From contig NZ_QWLM01000014.1 of the NCBI RefSeq assembly GCF_003515945.1, positions 1 through 64,000 of the forward strand: a stretch of 64,000 nucleotides of DNA, given 5' to 3'. This document shows positions 35,673 through 43,853 of this stretch, in pieces (the stretch's first letter is position 1; each line of letters starts with the position of its first letter). The stretch comes from Dermacoccus abyssi (GTDB taxonomy: Bacteria; Actinomycetota; Actinomycetes; Actinomycetales; Dermatophilaceae). Both the position numbers and the translations under genes were made by a program. The notes beneath the pieces are model-generated. The model saw only the letters and a list, made by a program, of their open reading frames with translations. It did not search any database and was not told the DNA's origin.

Positions 35673-36251
35673 TCAGCGCACCCACGCGCGTTCGACGGCG
35701 TCGAGCATGACGTCGAACGCGCGAGCCGACTCCGCCTTCGGCTGATCGGGCCACAGTTCGAGTTCGAGCGACACGGCGCCGTGCACCGAGCCCCAGATGG
35801 CGAGCGCCGCCGCCTGCGGGTCGTCGCCGTGCAGTCGCCCCACCTCCGACAATCGCGTCACGGTGTCGAGCAGGGGCTCGAATGCCGCCGCTTCGTGCGT
35901 CTCGCCGGCGCTGCCTGCGCGGCCGGTGAAGATGACGGCGTACAGGCTCGGATGCTCGATCGCCCATGCCCGGTAGGCGACGCCGAGACGCCCGAAGTCG
36001 GTGTGGGCATCCTCGCCCGTGACGGCATTCGCCTGCGCTGTGGCGAACGACAGAGTGGCCTCGTGAACGACGGCTGCGATGACGGCGTCCTTGCCCCCGA
36101 TGAGTGAGTAGACCGCCGTGGTCGAGACGCCGGAGTCGGCGGCAAGGGAGCGCAACGAGAGTCCCGAGGCGCCCTCCGTCGCGATGACACGGGCAGCGCG
36201 TTCGACGATGCGCGCACGGTCGGCGTCGTCGTAGGTCTTGGGTCGAGGCAC
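35673..36251 (-). CDS. TetR-family transcriptional regulator
   Basis: 192 residues from GTG 36251. The DNA-binding domain is IVERAARVIATEGASGLSLR, SLAADSGVSTTAVYSLIGGK and DAVIAAVVHEA; the C-terminal TetR_C-type domain includes VAYRAWAIEHPSLYAVIFTG and LAIWGSVHGAVSLEL. GTG rather than the upstream ATG (36272) is chosen because TACCGT lies 6 nt ahead and the ATG would be inside the operator. It diverges from a DUF4188 gene, with a palindrome in between. Confidence 0.88.
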   Translation of the reverse strand: MPRPKTYDDADRARIVERAARVIATEGASGLSLRSLAADSGVSTTAVYSLIGGKDAVIAAVVHEATLSFATAQANAVTGEDAHTDFGRLGVAYRAWAIEHPSLYAVIFTGRAGSAGETHEAAAFEPLLDTVTRLSEVGRLHGDDPQAAALAIWGSVHGAVSLELELWPDQPKAESARAFDVMLDAVERAWVR

Positions 36252-36260
36252 TTGACGACG

Positions 36261-36291
36261 GTAACAAAACATCGTTTTATAACATTGTTAC
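36261..36291. promoter_or_regulatory. Operator palindrome between tetR and DUF4188 genes
   Basis: GTAACAA (36261-36267) and TTGTTAC (36285-36291) form a perfect outer inverted repeat in an AT-rich patch. It overlaps the predicted -10 (TACCGT, 36258-36263 minus strand) of the regulator and precedes the DUF4188 gene, so one protein could repress both. Confidence 0.65.
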
Positions 36292-36315
36292 GGAACTCGG
36301 CGACCGGAGGCTGCC

Positions 36316-36819
36316 ATGACCATCAACACTGCTCGCACGACGGCGACGACGGACGGCGACGTCACCGTCTTCCTCATCGGCATGCGCTTCAACTCGCTGT
36401 GGCGCCCTGACCGTTGGGGGCCTGTCGCCGTCGCGATGCCCCGGATGCTGAACCACCTCATGCGGGACCCGGACGCCGGTTTGCTCCACCACGAACAGTG
36501 GTTCGGGCGCACCACGATCTCGGTGCAGTACTGGCGTTCCCCTGAACACCTTCACGCCTTCGCCGCGAACGCCGACGCTCCCCACCTCAAGCCGTGGCGC
36601 GACTTCCGCAAGCTCGGGCGCGAGGGACACGTGGGCATCTGGCACGAGACCTACGTGTGCCCGCCCGAGGGGTACGAGTCGGTGTACGTCAACATGCCCG
36701 AGTTCGGCCTCGGGAAGGCGCTGGGAACCGTCCCGGTCGGACCGGGCCTGGCAACGGCCCGTCAGCGCCTGGCGCAGACCGGGGCACCTGTGGACGCCGC
36801 TGACGGCGAGATCCGATAG
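36316..36819 (+). CDS. DUF4188 protein (monooxygenase-like)
   Basis: 167 residues. VFLIGMRFNSLWRPDRWGPV, HHEQWFGRTTISVQYWRSPE and WHETYVCPPEGYESVYVNMP are characteristic of DUF4188, whose members have a dimeric ferredoxin-like (ABM-type) fold and are often annotated as monooxygenases. CGGAGG precedes the ATG. Located opposite a TetR regulator with a shared palindrome and followed 16 nt later by an SDR gene, so a small inducible catabolic or detoxifying operon is likely. Confidence 0.8.
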   Translation: MTINTARTTATTDGDVTVFLIGMRFNSLWRPDRWGPVAVAMPRMLNHLMRDPDAGLLHHEQWFGRTTISVQYWRSPEHLHAFAANADAPHLKPWRDFRKLGREGHVGIWHETYVCPPEGYESVYVNMPEFGLGKALGTVPVGPGLATARQRLAQTGAPVDAADGEIR

Positions 36820-36835
36820 GGCTCACACTGGGGGC

Positions 36836-37657
36836 ATGAATCGCGTCGCCGTCGTCACCGGAACCTCCAGCGGTATGGGCCTGCACGCCGCCGTGGCCCT
36901 CGCGAAGGCGGGGTGCACCGTCGTCGCGACGGTCCGCTCGAAGGAGCGCGCCGTCGCGCTCGAAGAGGCGGCGGGCGGCGCCGACGTCACACTCGACATC
37001 CGTGAACTCGACGTCACCGACCATGCCGCGAACGCCCGTTTCGTCGACGAGGTCATCGCCGATCACGGCAGCATCGACGTTCTCGTCAACAACGCGGGCC
37101 GTGGATGCGTCGGCACCGCCGAGACCCTGCCGATGGAGACCGTGCGCGAGCAGATGGAGACGAACTACTTCTCCGTCGTCGCCCTGACGCAGGCCGCCCT
37201 CCCGCACATGCGCGAGGCACGACGCGGAACGATCGTCACGGTCACCTCCGTCGGCGGCGTGGTCGGACAGCCGTTCGCCGACGCGTACTGCGCCGCGAAG
37301 TTCGCCGTCGAGGGCTTCATGCAGTCGCTCTCCACCGTCGCGGCACACCACGGCGTTCGCGTCTCCGTCATCGAGCCTGCCGCTGTTGCAACCCAGTTCG
37401 TCGACAACGTGGAGAAGATCGACGGCGGACCGTATCAGGAACAGCTCGACGCCTACCTCGCGCGCACGGCGGGCGCGTTCGCGAACGCGCAGTCGGCGGA
37501 GAGCGCCGGCGAGGCGATCGCGGGCGCGGCCCTCGCCGACGAGTACCGCTTCCGCTGGCAGACGAGCGACGCTGCCGCGACGTTCGCCGGGGTGTCGCTC
37601 GGCGACCTCGACGGCTCGCGGGTTCTCGGTATGACGACGCCCTGGACGCAGGCCTGA
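36836..37657 (+). CDS. Short-chain dehydrogenase/reductase
   Basis: 273 residues, classical SDR. TGTSSGMGLHAAVALAKAG is the cofactor loop, VLVNNAGRG the NNAG motif, the catalytic Ser is in TVTSVGGVVGQPF and the Tyr-Lys in YCAAKFAVEGF (YxxxK). The substrate is unknown. It begins 16 nt after the DUF4188 stop; both are probably controlled by the adjacent TetR regulator. Confidence 0.9.
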   Translation: MNRVAVVTGTSSGMGLHAAVALAKAGCTVVATVRSKERAVALEEAAGGADVTLDIRELDVTDHAANARFVDEVIADHGSIDVLVNNAGRGCVGTAETLPMETVREQMETNYFSVVALTQAALPHMREARRGTIVTVTSVGGVVGQPFADAYCAAKFAVEGFMQSLSTVAAHHGVRVSVIEPAAVATQFVDNVEKIDGGPYQEQLDAYLARTAGAFANAQSAESAGEAIAGAALADEYRFRWQTSDAAATFAGVSLGDLDGSRVLGMTTPWTQA

Positions 37658-37744
37658 TCGGCTCGACCGACCCCGCACCGCAGCGAGCGACGATGCCTTC
37701 GGGCTCGCCACACTGGCGTTGGTCCCCGCGACAGGAAAGCCGGC

Positions 37745-38074
37745 TCAGTGCGCGCCGCTGGCGCCGAGCTCGATGAGCAGCACACCCACGACGATGCAGC
37801 CGATGCCGACCCACATCGTCCGGGTGAGAGGCTCGTCGAAGAGCACGCGGCTCGCGAGCGCCGTGAGCGCGACGCCGCAGGCGGCCCACGTTCCGTAGGC
37901 GACGCCGAGCGGGACGCCTGCGGCCACCGTCAGGGCGAGCAGGGTGAACGCGGCGAGGTATCCCGCCACCACGGAGGCGTACCAGCGCCGACGCCCGGTG
38001 ACGGTGGCCTGCCGCAGCGAAAGGGTTGCCGTCACCTCGCAGATGATGGCGACCGCCAGGTAAGCCCACCTCAC
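37745..38074 (-). CDS. SMR-family efflux subunit (second of a pair)
   Basis: 109 residues, four helices. WAYLAVAIICEVTATLSLRQ contains the conserved membrane Glu (CEV) through which SMR exporters couple protons to substrate. GVAYGTWAACGVALTAL and VGIGCIVVGVLLIELG are helices three and four. Its ATG overlaps the preceding SMR stop by 4 nt, typical of paired SMR genes that assemble as heterodimers. Substrate (drug, polyamine or guanidinium) unknown. Confidence 0.88.
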   Translation of the reverse strand: MRWAYLAVAIICEVTATLSLRQATVTGRRRWYASVVAGYLAAFTLLALTVAAGVPLGVAYGTWAACGVALTALASRVLFDEPLTRTMWVGIGCIVVGVLLIELGASGAH

Positions 38075-38421
38075 GACGCTGCCTCCACCGTGTCGCTCGC
38101 GTTGGGGTGCGAGCCGAACTCGACGAGCAGAACACCTGCGATGACGAGGAGCACGCCGAGTCCCATGAGGGGCGTCAGAGGTTCACCGAAGATGGCGGCA
38201 CTGAGAACGGCGGTGAGTGCGACGCCCGTGGCGCCCCAGATGCCGTAGGCCTTGCCGACGGTCATTCCCGTACGCAGCACGAGCGCGAGCAGAGCGAGCG
38301 ACGCCGTGTACCCGACGGCGGTGAGGACGTACCAGGCGGGCACATCGACAGCCGCCTTCATGGCAAGCGAACCGGAGACCTCACACGCGACCGCAACGGC
38401 CAGCAACCACCATGCTCTCAC
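38071..38421 (-). CDS. SMR-family efflux subunit (first of a pair)
   Basis: 116 residues, four helices. WWLLAVAVACEVSGSLAMKA holds the conserved Glu in CEV; GKAYGIWGATGVALTAVLSA matches the SMR helix-three pattern. The C-terminal tail GSHPNASDTVEAAS is longer than in its partner, a common asymmetry in heterodimeric SMR pumps. GTG 38421 is 6 nt behind TACATT. It is co-transcribed with the second subunit. Confidence 0.88.
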   Translation of the reverse strand: MRAWWLLAVAVACEVSGSLAMKAAVDVPAWYVLTAVGYTASLALLALVLRTGMTVGKAYGIWGATGVALTAVLSAAIFGEPLTPLMGLGVLLVIAGVLLVEFGSHPNASDTVEAAS

Positions 38422-38427
38422 CGCTCC

Positions 38428-38433
38428 AATGTA
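38428..38433 (-). promoter_or_regulatory. -10 box of the SMR pair, leaderless layout
   Basis: TACATT on the minus strand with 6 nt to GTG 38421. Confidence 0.45.
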
Positions 38434-38492
38434 TCACTCGGCGTCGATTTCTCGCTGGTTCGCTTGTCCGACAGGGCAGTACGAAATGCCGA

Positions 38493-39452
38493 TCAGAAGT
38501 ACCAGGGGAAGCCCGACCAGTCGGGGTCGCGCTTCTCGAGGAACTGGTCGCGCCCCTCGACAGCCTCGTCGGTCATGTACGCGAGGCGCGTGGCTTCGCC
38601 GGCGAAGACCTGCTGGCCCATGAGGCCGTCGTCGGAGAGGTTGAACGCGAACTTCAGCATGCGCTGCGCCTGCGGCGACTTGCTCATGATCTCGCGGGCC
38701 GCCTGGAGGGCATCCGACTCGAGTTCGTCGTGCGCGCTGACGATGTTGACCGCGCCCATGCGGTGCATGTCGTCGGCCGTGTACGTGCGGCCGAGGAAGA
38801 AGATCTCGCGCGCGAACTTCTGGCCCACCATCTTCGCGAGGTACGCGGAGCCGTAGCCGCCGTCGAAGGAACCCACGTCGGCGTCGGTCTGCTTGAAGCG
38901 CGCGTGTTCGCGGGAGGCCATCGTCAGGTCGCAGACGACGTGGAGGCTGTGGCCGCCACCGGCTGCCCAACCGTTGACGAGGCAGATGACGACCTTCGGC
39001 ATCGTGCGGATGAGGCGCTGCACCTCGAGGATGTGAAGACGCCCACCCTCGGCCTTGACGCGTAGTTCGTCGACGCCGGACGCCGTCTGGTCGCCGTCGT
39101 GGTCGGCCGCGTACTGGTAGCCCGAGCGGCCGCGGATGCGCTGGTCGCCGCCCGAACAGAACGCCCACTTGCCGGCGCTGCCGGTGCCCTCCGGGCCGGG
39201 GCCGTTGCCGGTGAGAAGGACGACACCGACGTCCGGCGTGCGACGCGCGTGGTCGAGCACGCGGTACAGCTCGTCCACGGTGTGCGGGCGGAACGCGTTG
39301 AGCACCTCAGGGCGGTCGAACGCCACGCGCACGCAGCCGAGTTCGACGCTGCGGTGGTAGGTGATGTCCGTGAGATCCTCGAACCCCTCGACGACCTTCC
39401 AGGCCGTGGGGTCGAACGGGTTGCCCGGCTGCTTCTGCGTCTCGTCACTCAC
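38493..39452 (-). CDS. menB: 1,4-Dihydroxy-2-naphthoyl-CoA synthase MenB
   Basis: 319 residues of the crotonase family, closing the second ring of menaquinone from OSB-CoA. FCSGGDQRIRGRSGYQYA and NGWAAGGGHSLHVVCDLTMA (oxyanion hole), DADVGSFDGGYGSAYLAKMV and FLGRTYTADDMHRMGAVN are MenB-specific. The N-terminus is about 25 residues longer than in short MenB. GTG 39452 stands 7 nt behind TAGGCT. Confidence 0.95.
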   Translation of the reverse strand: MSDETQKQPGNPFDPTAWKVVEGFEDLTDITYHRSVELGCVRVAFDRPEVLNAFRPHTVDELYRVLDHARRTPDVGVVLLTGNGPGPEGTGSAGKWAFCSGGDQRIRGRSGYQYAADHDGDQTASGVDELRVKAEGGRLHILEVQRLIRTMPKVVICLVNGWAAGGGHSLHVVCDLTMASREHARFKQTDADVGSFDGGYGSAYLAKMVGQKFAREIFFLGRTYTADDMHRMGAVNIVSAHDELESDALQAAREIMSKSPQAQRMLKFAFNLSDDGLMGQQVFAGEATRLAYMTDEAVEGRDQFLEKRDPDWSGFPWYF

Positions 39453-39459
39453 GCCGGTC

Positions 39460-39465
39460 AGCCTA
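39460..39465 (-). promoter_or_regulatory. -10 box of menB, leaderless layout
   Basis: TAGGCT on the minus strand with 7 nt to GTG 39452. Confidence 0.55.
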
Positions 39466-39489
39466 TCGGTGCCTCCTCGGCGTGGTGCG

Positions 39490-40416
39490 TCACGCGTGAA
39501 CGGACGCCGTCACCTCGTCGGGGGTGTCCTCCGGCGGCGTGATGGTGCTGGCCGAGCGTGACGCAGTGATGGCGGAGCCGGCGCCGGCGATGACGACGAG
39601 CGCCACAGCGAGAGCACTGACCATGCCGAAACCCTGATCGAGCAACAGCCACCCGGCGAGCGCCGCGATGACGGGCTCGAGCGCCAGCAGCACCCCGAAC
39701 ACCGCCTTCGGCAACAGACGCAGCGCAGACAGTTCCAAGCCGTACGGAATGACCGACGACAGCATGCCGACGCCGAGCGCCAGCATGAAGAAGTGGGTGT
39801 CCGTGAGGCCCTCGACAGCCCCGGGAGCGCCGAACGGCATGATCGCGAGCGTGCCGATGACGAGTGCCATCGCGAGGCCACCCGCACCGTCGAGGAGCGA
39901 GCCGACGCGCTCGCTCGCCAGAATGTAGAGGGCCCAGAAGAAGCCCGCGCCTAGCACGAACGCGACGCCCACCGGGTCCAGCGAACCGCCCACGTCGTCG
40001 AGACCGAGCATCGCGACGCCGGCGAGGGCGAGGCCGATCCACGCGAAGTCGCGCAGCTTGCGCGAGAGCACCGCCGCGAGACCGAGTGGACCGAGGAACT
40101 CGATGGCCACGGCCGGACCGAGCGGAATACGCGCGATCGCCTCGTAGAACAGGCCGTTCATGCCGGCCAACGACAGACCGAACGCGACGACGGCGAACCA
40201 CTGTTGCTTCGTCCAGGTACGCAGCTTCGGACGGGTGACGAGCAGCAGGAGCACGGCAGCGAAGCCGAGACGCAACGTCGTCACACCCGCGGCGCCGATC
40301 TCCGGGAAGAGCTGGACGGCGAGGCCGGCACCGAACTGCAGCGACGCGCAGGATCCGACGACCATGAGCACCGCGGGGGCTGTGCCGCCCCGGGTGCGCA
40401 GACGTGGGGTCGACAA
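39490..40416 (-). CDS. EamA/RhtA-type transporter
   Basis: 308 residues, ten predicted helices in two EamA repeats (about 15-140 and 150-285). FGAGLAVQLFPEIGAAGVTT, LRLGFAAVLLLLVTRP and AIARIPLGPAVAIEFLGPLG follow RhtA, a threonine/homoserine exporter; SSVIPYGLELSALRLLPKAV is the matching part of the second repeat. The substrate is inferred only. The start is TTG 40416, supported by AGGAGG 7 nt upstream. Confidence 0.87.
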   Translation of the reverse strand: MSTPRLRTRGGTAPAVLMVVGSCASLQFGAGLAVQLFPEIGAAGVTTLRLGFAAVLLLLVTRPKLRTWTKQQWFAVVAFGLSLAGMNGLFYEAIARIPLGPAVAIEFLGPLGLAAVLSRKLRDFAWIGLALAGVAMLGLDDVGGSLDPVGVAFVLGAGFFWALYILASERVGSLLDGAGGLAMALVIGTLAIMPFGAPGAVEGLTDTHFFMLALGVGMLSSVIPYGLELSALRLLPKAVFGVLLALEPVIAALAGWLLLDQGFGMVSALAVALVVIAGAGSAITASRSASTITPPEDTPDEVTASVHA

Positions 40417-40537
40417 CGAGCCACCTCCTGAGAGCGCTTCGGGCCGACGCGTGGACCCGGTCAGTCATGAATGCTGCCATCCGATCGGGCCGCATTCACC
40501 CACCGTAGAGCCGCGGCACGCCGCGTTGGAAGAGGAT

Positions 40538-40564
40538 CCGCCCGCCGAGCAGTTCGGCGGGTGG
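40538..40564 (-). terminator. Hairpin after the 40.6 kb SDR gene
   Basis: CCGCCCGCCGA pairs with TCGGCGGGTGG across a short loop, 22 bp past the SDR stop. Confidence 0.6.
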
Positions 40565-40585
40565 AACGCGCGTCGGGCGCGCCGG

Positions 40586-41329
40586 TCAAGACGTGCGGAA
40601 CACCTTGTGCTGGGCCGCCTGAGCGCGCGGGCGCACGACCATCTGGTCGATGTTGACATGCTCCGGCAGCTCCGCGATGTACGTGACGGCGTCGGCGATG
40701 TCCTCCTGCGTCAGGGGCGCCTCGACACCTGCGTAGACGGCTGCGGCCTTCTCCTCGTCACCGTCGAAGCGCACGAGCGCGAACTCGTCGCTCTTGACCA
40801 TGCCCGGGTCGATCTCGCACACGCGCACGGGCTTGTCGAACAGTTCGAGGCGCAGCGAACCCATCATGGCGCGCACCGCATGCTTGACGCCGCAGTACCC
40901 GCCGCCACCCTCGTACGAGACGAGCCCGGCCGTCGAGCCGATCGTGATGATGACGCCGTGCGCCGCTTCGAGGGCGGGCAGCGTCGTCTGGATCGTCGAG
41001 AGCGTGCCGAGCACGTTGATCTCGTACATGCGACGCCAGTCGTCGAGGTCGGCGCTCGCCACGGGGTCGGTGCCGAACGCTCCCCCGGCGTTCGCGACGA
41101 GGACGTCGACGCGGGGCCCGGCCTCGGCGGCGAGACGCTCGACGTCCTCGCGGTTCGTCACGTCGCACTGGACGGCGCGGCCGTCGATCTCGCGAGCGAG
41201 CTCCTCGATGCGATCGAGGCGACGGGCCGCGCACACGACCTCGTAGCCCTTCGCCGCGAGCGCGCGGGCGCTGGCCCGCCCGATGCCGCTGCTCGCACCC
41301 GTCACCACTGCCACCTTGCGATTCGTCAT
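40586..41329 (-). CDS. Short-chain dehydrogenase/reductase (YdfG-like)
   Basis: 247 residues. VVTGASSGIGRASARALAAK is the NADP loop, VLVANAGGAFG the NAG motif, TIGSTAGLVSYEGGGGYCGV carries Ser and Tyr, and the Lys follows in GVKHAVRAM. EIDPGMVKSDEF and AVTYIAELPEHVNIDQM resemble YdfG-type 3-hydroxyacid (serine, 3-hydroxypropionate) dehydrogenases. I chose ATG 41329 over an upstream ATG (41356) because the conserved part begins there. Confidence 0.88.
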   Translation of the reverse strand: MTNRKVAVVTGASSGIGRASARALAAKGYEVVCAARRLDRIEELAREIDGRAVQCDVTNREDVERLAAEAGPRVDVLVANAGGAFGTDPVASADLDDWRRMYEINVLGTLSTIQTTLPALEAAHGVIITIGSTAGLVSYEGGGGYCGVKHAVRAMMGSLRLELFDKPVRVCEIDPGMVKSDEFALVRFDGDEEKAAAVYAGVEAPLTQEDIADAVTYIAELPEHVNIDQMVVRPRAQAAQHKVFRTS

Positions 41330-41460
41330 GGGCTCATTGTGTCGCGTGGTCTCCACAATGAGCGCTCAGGTCCGCGGTGGAGGGCTGCAGACGAGTACGG
41401 TCAGAACTGTGCGCCACGCGATCCTCCGCAGGCGATGAACTCACCGCCCGAAGGGGAGCG

Positions 41461-41535
41461 TTGGTCCGTATCGGCGTCGCCGTCATCGTCGTCGGCCTGG
41501 GCCTGTGGGGCCTCGTTCAGGCCCGACGAGACTGA
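41461..41535 (+). CDS. Possible 24-residue single-helix membrane peptide
   Basis: From TTG 41461, with GGGGAG just upstream, a short frame reads MVRIGVAVIVVGLGLWGLV followed by a basic end QARRD. The sequence resembles the first helix of small PLDc_N-type membrane proteins. It is followed closely by a large inverted repeat. It may be a real micropeptide, the stub of a truncated gene, or chance. Confidence 0.25.
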   Translation: MVRIGVAVIVVGLGLWGLVQARRD

Positions 41536-41548
41536 CCCCTCCCACAGT

Positions 41549-41608
41549 TGGTGACAGTTGGGGTAGTTGGTGACGGTCAAGCGTCACCAAGAACCCCAAC
41601 CGTCACCA
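41549..41608. repeat. 27-bp inverted repeat upstream of menE
   Basis: The arm 41549-41575 (starts TGGTGACAGTTGGGG) and arm 41582-41608 (ends CCCCAACCGTCACCA) pair with about three mismatches around GTCAAG. It also contains a direct repeat GTTGGTGAC. It lies just upstream of the predicted menE promoter, with no T-run, so it is a terminator or regulatory cruciform. Confidence 0.7.
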
Positions 41609-41641
41609 TGTGCCCTGCGCGGGCTCGCCGACCGGCCTGGC

Positions 41642-41647
41642 TAGGGT
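41642..41647 (+). promoter_or_regulatory. -10 box of menE, leaderless layout
   Basis: TAGGGT with 7 nt to ATG 41655. A GAAGGA in those 7 nt could also act as a Shine-Dalgarno if the start site is farther upstream. Confidence 0.5.
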
Positions 41648-41654
41648 GAAGGAC

Positions 41655-42854
41655 ATGCCCGAGCTCGTTCCGTTCCCCGTCGACCGCGCCGACATCACCG
41701 GCTACTACGAGGCCCTCGCCGCCGCCCTCGACGGCTCAGGACCTGGCCTCGCGCCGTACGAAGCAGGCACCCCGGAACCCGAGTTCGACGCCGCCGCACT
41801 CGCCGCCGCACCGGACGACCTCGCCCTCGTCGTCGCGACGAGCGGCTCCACCGGTACCCCCAAACGCGCGATGCTGACGCGCGGCGCTCTCGTCGCGAGT
41901 GCTACCGCCACCCACGACCGCATCGGCGCCGGGACGTGGCTTCTGCCACTGCCGCCCCACCACATCGCCGGCACCCAGGTGATCGTCCGCTCCATCGTCT
42001 CCGGCACGACGCCCACCGTCCTCGACGCCTGGAGCCTCGAGGGCTTTACGAAGGCGACCGGCCTCGTCGCCCGAAACGCTCCCCCGTTCTCGCCGATCCA
42101 CACGAGCCTCGTGCCCACTCAGTTGCGCGACCTGCTCGACGGTGACGACGAAACACACACGCGCGCCCTCGCCGCGGCCCGGCGGTACCGCAGCATCCTC
42201 GTCGGCGGCTCGGCCACACCCCGCGCCTTGCTGGAGCGGGCCCGTGAGGGGGGCCTCTCCGTCGTCACGACGTACGGCTCGAGCGAGACCTCCGGCGGTT
42301 GCGTCTACGACGGCACCCCGCTGGACGGCGTCGGCGTACGCGTCATCGAGCCCGACGACGACGGTGTCGGTCGCATCGCCCTCACGGGCCCGATGCTCGC
42401 CGCCGGCTATCTCGGCGACCCCGAGCGCACCGCCGTCACGTTCGTCGACGAGGCCGGCGCACATCACTTCCTCACCGACGACCTCGGCAGCTTCGACGGC
42501 ACCCTCGCCATCACCGGACGCATCGACGACGTCATCACGACCGGTGGCTACAAGGTGAGCCCGCGCGTCGTCGAGGAAGCCGTCCAACGCGTGCCCGGAG
42601 TACGCGACGCTGTGGTTGTCGCCCGCCCGCACGAGCGTTGGGGCCAGACCGTCGCTGTGGCAATCGTCACGGACGCGGCCGTCGATGCAACCGAGGAACT
42701 CTCCGAACGTCTGCTCATCGAGTGCCGAAGGTTGTTGCCGCCGTACGCGGTTCCACGATTGGTCCGCTACGAGGAGGCCCTGCCGCTGACGGGCGTGGGC
42801 AAGCCGGATCGCGCGTTCGTCGCTCGCCATGACCAGTGGCAGAATTTGCGCTAG
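41655..42854 (+). CDS. menE: o-Succinylbenzoate-CoA ligase MenE
   Basis: 399 residues of the ANL adenylate-forming family, activating OSB to OSB-CoA for MenB. VVATSGSTGTPKRAMLTRGA is the P-loop (A3), TTYGSSETSGGCVYDG is A5, LTDDLGSFDGTLAITGRIDD is A7-A8 and PLTGVGKPDRAFV near the C-terminus has the catalytic Lys (A10). It is shorter than generic acyl-CoA ligases, as usual for actinobacterial MenE. menA follows after 42 nt. Confidence 0.92.
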   Translation: MPELVPFPVDRADITGYYEALAAALDGSGPGLAPYEAGTPEPEFDAAALAAAPDDLALVVATSGSTGTPKRAMLTRGALVASATATHDRIGAGTWLLPLPPHHIAGTQVIVRSIVSGTTPTVLDAWSLEGFTKATGLVARNAPPFSPIHTSLVPTQLRDLLDGDDETHTRALAAARRYRSILVGGSATPRALLERAREGGLSVVTTYGSSETSGGCVYDGTPLDGVGVRVIEPDDDGVGRIALTGPMLAAGYLGDPERTAVTFVDEAGAHHFLTDDLGSFDGTLAITGRIDDVITTGGYKVSPRVVEEAVQRVPGVRDAVVVARPHERWGQTVAVAIVTDAAVDATEELSERLLIECRRLLPPYAVPRLVRYEEALPLTGVGKPDRAFVARHDQWQNLR

Positions 42855-42896
42855 CACTTCTGCTTCCTTGCCGATCCGACGGAGAAAAAGACACCG

Positions 42897-43781
42897 ATGG
42901 CCACGCTCAACCAATGGGTCGAAGGCGCACGCCCCCGCACCCTGCCCGCCGCCGTTGCACCGGTCGCCGTGGGCACCGGCGCCGCGTACGCGCTGGACCG
43001 GGGCAACGCCGGCTTCGCGCTGCTCGCGCTATTCGTGGCGCTCTTCCTCCAGATCGGCGTCAACTACGCCAACGACTACTCCGACGGCATCCGCGGCACC
43101 GACGAGGACCGTGTGGGGCCCGTTCGACTCGTCGGTCAGGGCCTCGCGAACCCGTCCAACGTGAAGCTCGCCGCGTTCGCCAGTTTCTTCGTGGCCGCCT
43201 TCGTCGGGCTCGCGCTCATCACGCTGGCCAACACCCCATGGCTGCTGCTCGTCGGGGTTGCCGCGATCATCGCCGCGTGGAAGTACACCGGCGGTAAGAA
43301 CCCGTACGGCTACCAGGGCCTCGGCGAGGTCTTCGTGTTCATCTTCTTCGGCCTCGTCGCAGTGCTCGGCACCACGTACACCCAGGCCAAGGAGATCTCC
43401 GTTCCGGCGATCGCCGGCGCTGTCGGCGTCGGTGCCATCGCCTGCGCGATCCTCGTGACGAACAACCTGCGCGACATCCCCTCGGACTCCGAGGTCGGTA
43501 AGAACACCCTCGCCGTCCGGCTCGGCGACCGCCCGACGCGCATCTTCTACGCCGTCCTCGTGGCTGTCGCGGCCCTCGCCGTCGGCGTCTGCGCCGTCTA
43601 CCACCTGCCCGCAGCCGCCGGTTTCGTGTCCCTCGTCCTCGCGGTGCCGCCACTGCGTCGTGTTCTCGGCGGGGCCACGGGCCGCGACCTCGTACCCGCC
43701 CTCGCCGGCACCGGACGTTTCCAGCTCGCCTACGGCATCCTGCTCGGCGGGGGTCTCCTCGCCGCGCACTTCATGAACTGA
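42897..43781 (+). CDS. menA: 1,4-Dihydroxy-2-naphthoate polyprenyltransferase MenA
   Basis: 294 residues, UbiA-family membrane enzyme that adds the isoprenoid tail to DHNA and releases CO2. The two Asp-rich Mg motifs are GVNYANDYSDGIRGTDED and NLRDIPSDSEVGKNTLAVRL; WVEGARPRTLPAAVAPV is the MenA-type N-terminus. About nine helices. AGGAG-type sequence (ACGGAG) precedes the ATG, and it is probably co-transcribed with menE. It ends at a terminator. Confidence 0.95.
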   Translation: MATLNQWVEGARPRTLPAAVAPVAVGTGAAYALDRGNAGFALLALFVALFLQIGVNYANDYSDGIRGTDEDRVGPVRLVGQGLANPSNVKLAAFASFFVAAFVGLALITLANTPWLLLVGVAAIIAAWKYTGGKNPYGYQGLGEVFVFIFFGLVAVLGTTYTQAKEISVPAIAGAVGVGAIACAILVTNNLRDIPSDSEVGKNTLAVRLGDRPTRIFYAVLVAVAALAVGVCAVYHLPAAAGFVSLVLAVPPLRRVLGGATGRDLVPALAGTGRFQLAYGILLGGGLLAAHFMN

Positions 43782-43792
43782 CCACGGTCACC

Positions 43793-43845
43793 GATGACGA
43801 TCGGGCCGGGCACCTCAATGGAGAGTGCCCGGCCCGATCATCATC
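43793..43845. terminator. Terminator between menA and the CDF operon
   Basis: GATGACGATCGGGCCGGGCAC pairs with GTGCCCGGCCCGATCATCATC with one mismatch and an 11-nt loop, between converging genes. Confidence 0.85.
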
Positions 43846-43853
43846 CGCGGACT

